Positions 45,901 through 55,800 of a stretch of 64,000 bases of DNA are shown here, piece after piece. The position numbers were made by a program, and so were the translations under genes. A model generated the notes under the pieces. It did not search any database. It worked only from the letters and a program-made list of their open reading frames with translations, and had not been told where the DNA came from. The stretch comes from Clytia hemisphaerica (taxonomy: Eukaryota; Cnidaria; Hydrozoa; Leptothecata; Clytiidae). The stretch covers positions 400,481 to 464,480 of the forward strand of contig CACVBU010000789.1 of the NCBI GenBank assembly GCA_902728285.1, given 5' to 3'. Each line of letters begins with the position of its first letter. The first letter of the stretch is position 1.

Positions 45901-48900
45901 ACGACAATGTTGCCAAATTGTTCAGCAGGTCTGTGACACAAGGGTGCTATAATTGATTGAACCTCAGGTTCAGACAACACCCACCCCAAATTTTCTAATT
46001 CTCTTCCGTTTAAATGGGTATTGGATGTATGCATCCCAAACTCCTAATTTTATACATTAATTAAAAGTGAAAACTTAGCCGGGCAAAGTTTTTCATCAGG
46101 ATGAACCTGTCTAGAAATGTTTGTCAATTCAGCACTGAAAGTTTTAGCGGTTCATTTTATTACCTTTAAAGGTTTATTTTAGCGATACCGCAAAACGACC
46201 CTTTTAAGGTACAAATTTAAAAAAAACCTATAAGGTATTTTTTCATTGATACCTTACAGGTACTTTTAGGTACCTTTTGAGGTATGAAAAAATACTTCCA
46301 AAAGAATTTTTTTGTCCCCGAAAAGGTATTTTTAAGTCACCAAAAAGGTAATTTTCAAACGATACCGCAAAACGACCCTTTTAGGGTAAAATTAGTCTGA
46401 TATACCATTAATGTGCTTTAAAAACACCACCAAAAGGATTCAAAAGTGCCGAAAAAGCGGTTTTAGTTTTTACCCACGGGGTTGTTTTTCATCACTTACA
46501 TTGATGGTGCGAAGAAGGTATTTTTTTTACCTCCTAGATATAATGAATTTCCTATCATTTCTTCACTAGAATAAGCGAATACTAATTGAACGAATAACTC
46601 ATAAAGTTAAGGAGATCAAAGCTCCTCTCTTTATTTTTGTAGATTGGATTAAATGAAATTTACAATATTGATAAATATAGAAGAAAGCCAAATGATTCAA
46701 TAAATAGAATTAATTAAATCATAAATTAAATAAAAATTACAATTGACAAAAACTAGTAGGCCTATTCTATATCACCTAATAATCATACACTATTTCCTAC
46801 TATTCAGTAAGATTATTCAATCTTTCTAATTTATTCACTGCCGTCATTTTTTCTGTATAAGACAGCAATTTCATAGGGCAACGCCGTCAGAGGATCTCCT
46901 GACTTTCCTATGGTGATGCCATTCAGGTGAATGAAGAAATCTTGATCCTCAAAAGTGTCAGGGTTAGCATGGCCGATTCGAGGAGTGAGCGCGTTCGCGA
47001 TTCCATAATAATTTTTGGTATCTTCTCGAAATATTACCGGTAGATTAATACTCCCACAACAGCACATCGATCTGTTGAAAAAGAAAGTTACATTCTGTAA
47101 AACTTTTGTTCATTATATTCTTACTTTCAATGATATTTCAATGATTCTATACGCATGTTGCAAAGTAACTTATTAGATGCCCGGGGCACTGACCTTGACG
47201 GCCGACGGGGACGTGCCGCTGTAGTTTGAGAAGTTGACCCTGTCAGATATGAATTTTTGATAAAATTGGGACCCTATCTGAACGAAAAATTTAAATTTTT
47301 CTTCTTTCCAGTTAATTTGGGACCCTGTCAGATATCTTAAGAGTCTTAAAAAGGGACTCTGACCAATGACACGTCCCCATATCAAATTTTGCCTAATTGG
47401 CCCACTCCCCTGATTCAATTAGCCGAATTATGCTTACCTGTTCACCATTTGCAAGGTTTGGGTATATTTCAATCAGAATTTTGACGGATTTGTGATCCTT
47501 GATCAGTTTTGCTCGTCGATCGTGCAGGTTAAGCTCCAAACGAGTCGTTCTTTTTACTTAGAGCAATAGGTTTGTGATTTGAGAGTTGCAATATGCTTTT
47601 GTACCGAATGTTGATCTTCTCCAGCAGGAATATTTGGGAGAAAGTTGACCAATCCCAAAAGTTTTTTGGATCTCTTCAGCAGCGCAAAATAAAAGTTAAT
47701 AAAGAATCTAGCAAGCGACTAAAATTCGGACTTTAAATAATTTGCGACTGAGAGCTTCGACCTGTCAGATTGACAGACAAAGCGCAAATGAGCGGCACAA
47801 TCAAAAATTTGATTTTTGAAAGAGGCGGGAGTATGGGTTTCTCTCAGACTTTAAGGAGAATTTACTCTTTCTAGTTCTGGAACTATACCGCGGAAATATG
47901 ATTGTTGTCATTTTCTCACAACGTCCCGTCGTTCTCTCCGTCCCAGGACTCTTTGGGATGATACCTCAAAGAGCATCGATTTTATCAGAAAGGGTACGAA
48001 TTTTTATCTCTAAGGTATCAAAGGTAGCGAAGCTCCATAGACACGATTGGGCAAGAATCATAGACGCGATTAAAAATACCTCTCAAGGTATTTTTTTGCC
48101 GCCTGTTTTCCCGCAAGAAAATATTCAAAAATACCTCAAAGGGTAAGAATTTGTATCTCTAAGGTATCAAAGGTAGCGAAGCTCCATAGACACGATTAGG
48201 CAAGAATCATAGACGCGATTAAAAATACCTCTAAAGGTATTTTTTTGCCGAATGTTTTCCCGCAAGAAAACATTCAAAAATACCTCAAAGGGTACGAATT
48301 TGTATCTCTAGGTTATCAAAAGTAGCGAAACTCCATAGACACGATTAGGCGAGAATCATAGACGCGATTGAAAATACCTCTAAAGGTATTTTTTGTCGCC
48401 TTTTTCCCGAGGCTTCAAAGGTAGCATAACTCCAACCCATGATAACATCTATGGAACAACCTTAGGCTAAAGGATAGCTTTTATTAAAAGTGAAATTAAT
48501 TGAGCTTTAAAGGGTTTCAAGCGGAAATACGGTTAGAATAATAACTTTCAGAGTCTTGGATTATAACAGTTCCCTAACACAGAGCATAAAATGTTCAATT
48601 AAAGACCTTTCATGACCTGTCTTGCGTGCTCGTTCATGCCAAGCTAGACTCCTCAAGGTCTTGCCGTTCAATCTTAAGTTTTTTCAAACGACATCCCAAG
48701 GTCTTCCTACTGAGTGAATGAGAATCTTGACACTCTATACTTTATTGTTTATGAGATACCTAAGAGGTACATAATGATCCCTTTAGCGTTGAGGGGATCT
48801 TCAGAATTCTTTCGAAGGCTTTTTTCCTGCCCCTACGGTTACTATATTATACCTTGTTCACTTTCGAATTTTTGGAAATCCCGAAAATCACTCAAAAGGT

Positions 48901-50477
48901 ACAAAATAATTCCTACGGGGTGTTTTAAAATTACCTTAACGGTGTTTTTTAAAATCGTGCCACAGAAGGTATCATTTTAATCCTTAAAGGAATATATTTA
49001 TTCCCGAAAAGGAACAAATTTGTTATCTAAAGGTAAACGCGATTATTAGAACCTCTAAAGGTACTAAAATGAACCGCTAAAACTTTCAGTGAGCTATACA
49101 AAGTTTTCCATTTTGACCATTTCTGATTTCAACATTAGATCATGGTAATCGTTGGTTGTGCAGTTGGTGGCTTGGTGTTGTTGCTGTTATTCATCCTCTG
49201 TCTTATTTGCATTGTCCGCAAGAAAAAGAAAGCTAAAGAAAAACAACATCAGAAGTAAGTTTAACATCTATCAACCCTGTCGCTGACATACTTTTATTAA
49301 ATCCACTGGGAGTTAATCACGCGCTTATCTTGACGGACGATAACATCGTCTAGTGTGAAATGTATGAAGACATTGTATTGAAATGCTCACCGGTAAACCC
49401 TAAAAAACTCAAACCCCATTCCCTTTGAAACGTAAGAGTTAAAAGGTGTACTTGCATTTGGAGGGACATTGACATTGAAAACTCGCTTATTTAACAGACC
49501 CCTTAAAAACTAGAAACTACTCAGATAAATGTGTGCATGAAGTTAATGGGTGCCTCGAGACTCCTTACGTTTGGGTAATACTGTGTATACACGATTAGTC
49601 ATCAATCAATCAAATGTTGCAGTTTTTCCATCCCATGTGAAATTTAATTTAGTTTAACTTGTTTTATTGCGTTTCCAGGGCTATATTTATGAGTGATGTC
49701 CAAGTATACGAAAACGTAAGCATTTTTATCGTTTCATTTACATAAAGTACTTAAAGGTTTTATTTTTGCATAAATATTCCAGTTCAATATCAGGACAGTC
49801 TCTGCCTATTGTTATATTATGCTGATATAAACAAAAAAAAATTTTCTTTTCCTCTTTCTGACCAATCTTGCTCCACATCCATGTCAATCCAATGTGAAAA
49901 AGCTTGTAAATCAAAATTAATGAGAAAGCAAACGATATCACTCTTATTTAAAAAACAAAAATCAAATATTCTTCGTTTACAATTTCAGCCTTACAAAAGA
50001 AGTACCATCGGAAACCCTACGTACGATAAAAAATTGCATTCAACAAGGGCCCATCCACACTGTGACGATCCTTACAATCAAAACCGAGAATACGCTGAAA
50101 TTGATCCTTCAATCTACAGTTTACCGCTAAGTCAAAACCAACCCATAGAACATTCTAAACCCTATGAATTTATTGATGAAAATAAGACACGCCCACAAAC
50201 TAATCACCCTTCCGGAAGACCCGTTTCTGATCCGGTTTACAGAGAAATAGAGGGAGCGGAATATGATGAAATACGTAACGGAAAACCCGTTGTTCCGTTT
50301 CCAGCACCGGACTATCCACCGGGTGTTGGATTTTTAAACAACAACACTAAAGAACCTTTGTATAGAATCTTAGAAGAAAAAGACTGTGATTTTACAACAG
50401 GGCGGAATGATGTGGGGCGTTCGACCTCCATTAGACATCCACCACCCGATTATTCTCCGCCCCCTCCAACTGGCTGA
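39965..50477 (+). CDS. unrecognised type I membrane receptor-like protein (10 exons)
   Basis: Exons: 39965-40178, 41654-41862, 42179-42317, 42981-43310, 44373-44566, 44922-45042, 45523-45626, 49139-49254, 49679-49715, 49989-50477; all phases agree; 650 aa. Residues 1-19 (MIQYEFLTLGVCLTLFGIGA) form a signal peptide. The ectodomain has two similar Cys-containing modules (about residues 45-187 and 245-402), separated by a Thr-rich mucin-like linker (about 203-225), with a second Thr-rich stretch at about 415-425. One membrane helix (about 438-463, VIVGCAVGGLVLLLLFILCL) ends in a basic stop-transfer RKKKKAKEK. The 187-residue tail has NPTY, VYENPY, YAEI, YEFI, YREIEGAEYDEI, YRIL and PPPDY motifs. 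I do not recognise the ectodomain family. The architecture suggests a cell-surface adhesion or signalling receptor; that is inference. ATG 39938, upstream and in frame, would read through the acceptor and is less likely. Confidence 0.85.
40329..40552. mobile_element. CAGTGGCGTAG MITE family, second copy, reverse orientation
   Basis: The right end CTACGGCACTG, the TTCAGCCCCC tract, GGTTGGCCCTCGCGGTGTCA and CAAAAATGGTTATTTTGCAA blocks match the reverse complement of 17993-18245. The left end (CCACGACTAG) is degraded. Intron 1 of the receptor-like gene. Confidence 0.7.
41060..41303. mobile_element. GGGCTCTT MITE family, complete copy
   Basis: The ends are GGGCTCTTCCAGAAAAAATC and its reverse complement, flanked by AAT (41057-41059, 41304-41306). 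The interior repeats ACCCC(C)TGGACA. Same family as 15166-15406 in CSDE1. Intron 1 of the receptor-like gene. Confidence 0.8.
42318..42980. other. intron 3 of the receptor-like gene, nothing recognised
   Basis: AT-rich intron sequence. Short repeats of the ATTTGCATAAT / ATTCGCATAAT type occur near 42450 and 42530, but no element borders were found. Confidence 0.4.
43394..44104. mobile_element. 711-bp TIR element with TTAA duplication
   Basis: The ends are GGGCTCTGACCATAGT and ACTATGGCCAGAGCCC, flanked by TTAA at 43390-43393 and 44105-44108. A TTAA duplication is shared by piggyBac and Kolobok elements; the GGG start favours Kolobok. No transposase was seen. A - strand frame at 43870-44115 is acidic and unrecognised. 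Intron 4 of the receptor-like gene. Confidence 0.75.
46831..47070 (-). pseudogene. unrecognised minus-strand frame inside the TIR element
   Basis: A 78-codon frame (LPVIFREDTKNYYGIANAL... ending AVLYRKNDGSE) follows a plausible - strand acceptor (TTCTTTTTCAACAG). A possible upstream exon ends at a donor near 47437 (KILIEIYPNLANGEQ), but the two join out of frame. It could be the remnant of the element's own protein. I do not recognise it. Confidence 0.3.
47990..48430. repeat. three 149-bp tandem repeats
   Basis: The block CTCTAAGGTATCAAAGGTAG starts at 48008, 48157 and 48306 (the third with two changes), giving a period of 149. Each unit includes ATAGACGCGATT and AATACCTCTAAAGGTATTTT. Part of the element 46133-49091. 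Confidence 0.85.
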
Positions 50478-50720
50478 TATGATCGATTAGTATATAGTTG
50501 ATCAAATTTTATATTTTCGAACAGATAATAATCACTTGTGGGGATTTTTGCCTCTTTTTACAAGAAACTCTCACACGAACATTTACAGTGCTTTGAAATC
50601 ATGTAATCTATGTGTAAATATATAATTTAGAGATACGGTGACAAATCAAATCAACATATCTGATGATCTGAATATTTACTAATAAGGTAGTCTATTACTC
50701 AGAATAAACTGGTTTTAACA
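50478..50720 (+). other. 3' UTR of the receptor-like gene
   Basis: Non-coding AT-rich tail after the stop; AATAAA at 50703-50708 is the first clear poly(A) signal. Confidence 0.55.
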
Positions 50721-50978
50721 TAAAGAAAGAGAAGCAAACTGGAACCCAGTCCCTTAATTCGCTTTTTTATGATTCTGACAGCACGCACGAAAGGAAAGCC
50801 TGTGAAATAAAAACGAATGTGAATTTGATTTATGCTTACGTAATATTGATAGAAATTTTTTAACATTGATAATCTCATAAAATTTCAAATACTCTAAAGA
50901 TTTAACAAATGAAAGTGAGATTTGATTGACTTTCAAGTACTTTCCAGACATACAGACAGACAGACAGACAGAAATATA

Positions 50979-51275
50979 CACAGATATCTGTAAAGCCCGA
51001 AGGGCTAGATAGGCAACTTTAAGCTTTCTCCAGCAAAAAAAAGTGAAGCAAAAATTTGACTTTTTAAATTTCGTGCCGATGGATAGGATCTAGAATTTTA
51101 ATTGTTTTCAGAGCGCGAGATCAAAAAAATTAGGTGGCAAACGCTATTTCGCATCTCTCAAACCCGTGAAATTGCTTGTTGTCACGTGATTTCTTTGTTA
51201 GGAAATCCTACCAAAACTTGCTTCACTTTTCGATAAAGGCCGCAAATCTAGCCCTTCGGGCTTTACAGATCTGTG
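50979..51275. mobile_element. 297-bp hAT-like MITE with 8-bp duplication
   Basis: The ends are CACAGATATCTGTAAAGCCC and its near-perfect reverse complement, followed inward by GAAGGGCTAGAT. GAAATATA is duplicated at 50971-50978 and 51276-51283. An 8-bp duplication with a CA...TG terminus is the hAT signature. Intergenic. Confidence 0.85.
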
Positions 51276-51283
51276 GAAATATA

Positions 51284-52843
51284 ACCAAATGTTATAATAC
51301 AGTATTCCATCAAAAATTTACAAAAAGTTGGTATGTTTCAATTTGTATACTTCGACTGGACTTGGTTGATAAGCAATATAACATGAATATAAGTAAGTAA
51401 GTAAGTAAGTTGGTTATTGACATCTGCAATTATCTCAACACCATCAAGGAGCACGGAAAATTGATACTTCCCATCTCGCAAATAGCGTTGTCGAATTTGT
51501 AGGTTGTATTGCCTGTCAAGATGGATTGGATATGTAGAGTGGAAATATTCTTTTTTATCACCATATTGACACTACTTGTGCGCGCTGCGATCGCACCTTT
51601 TGGCTTCATCAATCTTTTCTGCTTGGAAAAAAGATTACGTCATAAATATAAAGCGCACGCTCGAATGGAATTGTTTCATTTTTCTTTTGACCAATATACT
51701 ACGCTCCACCGCAGAGACATCTAAAATCTAAAAATGTCTGAGAAATGAAATGCTACCCCTAACTACCGTAATAAATTGAACTTCGCGTTATCTTTCAGTC
51801 AGTCAACAAAGAAAGAGTTTGGTACACACTACTATTGTCTACAAGATTACTTAAAAGGGAATAATTTAACTTAAGAGACAGGGATAAATTTGAAAATGGA
51901 ATTTAGCCCGATGCAGAGTAAGCAGTGGCAGAGGTTTTTACAGTGTTTGTTCGTAATGTTTTATTCAAACTCTAGCGCCACTGTCCTTTTTCCGTAAACC
52001 GCCATCTGACGCCCTGACTCTGCGCTGGTGCATATACATGTTCCTGCGTTTACTGACCCTCTAACTAAGTTAGAGTCTAACGGAAGATAGAACCGCCTAC
52101 TTTAAACAGCCAAATCAAAGAGAGATGTGAGTGATGCAATTAACATTAATCAATCATTAATCCAAATTGGAACCCATATTAATCACTTTCGCTTCCAAGG
52201 TAGGGCAATTTTGAAAAGGCTGCGTGTGAAGAAGGGGTGGGGGGTGGTAGATTTTTGACAATCTGTCCACCGACTTTGCAAGGGCCATAGGCGACGCACC
52301 GGACTCTGCAAGAAGTGCAGGCCTTTACCTATTGCAAGACCATATCTCCTGGCAAACAGATCCCATGGTCGACGAATAGTTAACAAGAAAAGAGAACACT
52401 TCCCGGTGTCCCTTGACAAAAATTTTGCAGTGACACCGGTAAATTAAAAAAATACAGACAGAATCCACAACCACAAGGGAAAAACCACCGTCACAACTGT
52501 CTGCATGATTTTAAAATATAGTTTCCACGTTTCCAGCCGCTATACTGTAAAAATACAACCCCCCTGTTGAAAACGACATCGTGTGATTATTTTTTAGCAG
52601 AGGGCTGAGACTTAGAAAGACTTTTTTTCTTGCGAAATCAGATTTTTTATTTACGCCCGAACGTCACGCCCACGCCCCCATAAAAAGGTGGTCGGCAACT
52701 CGGCTATAATATTCGCTAGTCTAGCTCCTACACACCCTGGGTCGACCGAAGGCGACCATCTTGTTTTGATACAGAAACAACAGTCAACGGTCAACGAAGG
52801 CTGACATCCTCCTTTCTTTTTCTGGTAAAAACTCACTATAACC
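51284..52843. other. intergenic region before CAPZA, probable CAPZA promoter at its end
   Basis: A short (GTAA)n run lies at about 51392-51410. No gene is recognised; the open frame at 51509-51724 has a hydrophobic stretch but no other support. The last 100-200 bases are less AT-rich and include GGCGACCATCTTG (about 52753-52765), whose reverse complement CAAGATGGTCGCC resembles a YY1 site. This is the likely promoter/5' UTR of CAPZA. Confidence 0.4.
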
Positions 52844-55800
52844 ATGGGTGAATACTATGAACCAATCGCTGATGGAGAAAAGGTAATTGATTTAAACTGA
52901 CTAGTAGAAGCTTTAAATTTTATTTTATCCTTTAAATATCTCCTGGCAGCAAAACCAGCAGACCAGGCTTAGTTAATCGATATAATCGATAATCTTAAGT
53001 AATCGATAAATAATCAATAAGTAATCGATGGCCTAGATATCGACTAACCGACAGAATCGATAGGTAATCAGACCTTCAAAAAATCTTGAGTATCGATCAG
53101 CGATGGATTTTTTCCAAGCTATCGATTATATACTTATTATAGATCACATATCGACTACATACAAGATTATCGATTACTTATCAATCATGTATCGATTGTT
53201 AACAATCATTGATTACTTATCGTTCATGCATTGATTACTTATCAATTATTTACTTATCTTCGATCACGTATTGTTATCGATTATATCACGTGCGTTTGCG
53301 TAGGGTAAAATGGCGAAATGCGAAAATATTTTGGCAAAATTTTTTTGAAAAATGACCCTACAAGATTTGACTATATCTTTTTATTTCATGAAGAGATTAC
53401 TTTCAAATAAAAAATATATTTGGGGTGGGGGTAAAATGGGGCTATCTTCAAATCATGCTGTGCTAGAGTTTTTTTGATGTGTTTCTACTCGAATAACAAT
53501 AATCTGAAAATTTTTTTCAATTTCATGCATTTTTCAGGAATTGCCGGACCAAAAATTGCCAATTTTGGTCCTAAAACCCCAAAAATAGCAATTTTTGTCA
53601 TTTTACTGGTATTTATCCTTACGTTCATGATCCCACATGAAGCCAATTAGTATTCAAAGTTGTTTAAATATAATTTAGAAGTACTTAAAGATATAATTTT
53701 GGTGCTTTCAACACCTTTTGGGACCAAAAATTAGGCAAATTTCAGCCAAAAACTCAAAAAAAGGTAATTTTTTATCAATTTTGCCATGTAAAAGTTGCTT
53801 AAATGCATGTTATAGGCCTAAAACTTGCCATTCATTTCAAAGAAATAATTGATGCATCACAGGGAGTCAAGATTAGGGGCCTCTGGGTATAGAATGGGCT
53901 TTAGAGGCTTAATTAAGCTAAATAAACAAGAAAATCAACTGTATTTTCTATAAAAATGTAAAATATAAAGTTCAAAGCTGATGCCGATTTAAATATTTTC
54001 AAATGAATTTTTGATTCATTTTGCTAAAAATTATTAAGATTTAATATATATATTATTTAAATCTATAATAATTCTGATTGAGTCCATCACATTCGTAAAG
54101 TGTGTTGATCAAACGCAAACAATCCTGTTTTGCTGTTCATCAAATGAAAAGTCTTTCTGGAATCTGCAGCCATATCCCGATCACCTTCTATTAAGAGTAG
54201 ATCGTCAAATGGCAAAGTCAAAAAATTCAAAGTGTAGTATTTTTTTGTGAAAATTTTAATCTATTTTAAGACATTTTGCGCAATTTTTAACCTCCTAGGT
54301 CAAAAATCCAGCATTCCCCAAAGGGGTCTTTGATTTGCACTAAAGCGAAAAATGAGTAAAAATGACATTTTTTTGCCCATTTTAAGACTATAAAAGGCCA
54401 GGAAAGGGTCAAAATGGTTTCTAAATGGTGTCTTGTACTAATATTCAACACAAAAAGAGTAAAGAAACCCCAGCGAGATCGCTGGATGTTTCAATTTCAG
54501 GCTAAAAAGGCTGATTTTCTCCGACTCTGGGTAGCAAAATGCACGAAAGCAGCATTTTTGAGGACCCACAACTTTTAAACTTTTTAAGGTACACCAGGCT
54601 GCATCGTTTGAGGCGTGTGATAGCACGCGCACACCTCCACACACACTAAAATCTTTGAGGAGAGTGATTAATCACACGCCATAAATTTGGATTTTACTAC
54701 TTAAAGTTATGCATAGCACTCCTTATCACACGCCTAAAGTACTTTTTAGGAGTGCGATTGACCACACTCCTGGAATTTTCAAATGACAAAGCCTGGACTA
54801 CACACTTGAAATTTTCAGCAATGAAACATTTCAGAGAAAGCTCCAGGAAAAATCAATCTTGAGTTCTCAAAAATTTCCTATAAAATCCATAATGGCGCCC
54901 TAGAAATTAAGTTTTCATGCTAAATGTCAATATTTCAAGCTAAAATTTGGTTTTCTTGGGCTAAAATCTCAAAAATGATTTCAAATGATGTCCTGAAATC
55001 TTTGGCTCTTCGAAGTATTCTGAAAATACTCTGGAAGAATCAAAATGGTTTGGGTCAGAGATTTGCCCAATCTGCCATTATAGTATTGCATTTCCCACTG
55101 AAACGCGATATTTAGAGTTAAAGTCTAATTTTCTCAGGCTAAAATCTCAAAAATGGTTTCAAATGGTGTCCTGAAATTTTTTGGTGTTGAAAGTATTCTG
55201 AAAATACTCTGGGAGAATCAAATTGGTTTGGGTCAGAAATTTGCCCTAGTCTGCCATTATGGCATTGCATTTCCAACTAAAACGCGATATTTAGAGTTAA
55301 AGTCTGATTTTCTCAGGGTAAAATCTCAAAAATGGTTTCAAATGGTATCCTGAAATCTTTTGGTGTTGAAAGTCTTCTGGGTATACTCTGGGAGAACCAA
55401 AATGGTTTGGGTTAGAAAGTTGCCAAAGTCCGCCATTATGGAATTGCATTTCCCACTAAAACGCAATATTTAGAGCTAAACTCTAATTTTCTCGGGCTAA
55501 AATCTCAAAAGTGGCTTCAAATAGGGTCCTGAAATCTTTCGGTGTTGAAAGTATTCTGGAAATAATCTGGGAAAACCAAAATGGTTTGGGTCAGAAATTT
55601 GCCAAAGTCTGCCATTATGGAATTGTATTTCATTCTAAAACACAATGTTTTGAGTAAGCTTGAGTGTTCTTCCTAAAGAAATAAATAAAAAAGCCCATTC
55701 TATACCCAGGTCTACCCTGGTCTTGACTCCTGTGATGCATTAATTTCCTTGAAAGGAATGGCAGTTTCAGGCCCTGGCATTTAAGAGCAACTTTTATATA

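Larger units (their letters stand above)
46133..49091. mobile_element. 2.96-kb TIR element filling intron 7 of the receptor-like gene
   Basis: Terminal repeats of about 44 bp (CACTGAAAGTTTTAGCGGTT...) are inverted at 46133 and 49091. Both sides are flanked by AG, a possible 2-bp duplication. Subterminal zones are dense in short CCTTTAAAGGTA / AAAGGTAC-type motifs, and three 149-bp tandem units lie at about 47990-48430. Its right end stops 47 bp before the acceptor of exon 49139-49254. The only coding trace is a weak - strand frame (47067-46831). Confidence 0.75.

Noticed and set aside
47980..48430. Possible CRISPR-like array (three regular repeats)
   Set aside because: The 149-bp units are contiguous tandem repeats without spacers, in an animal genome, inside a TIR element.
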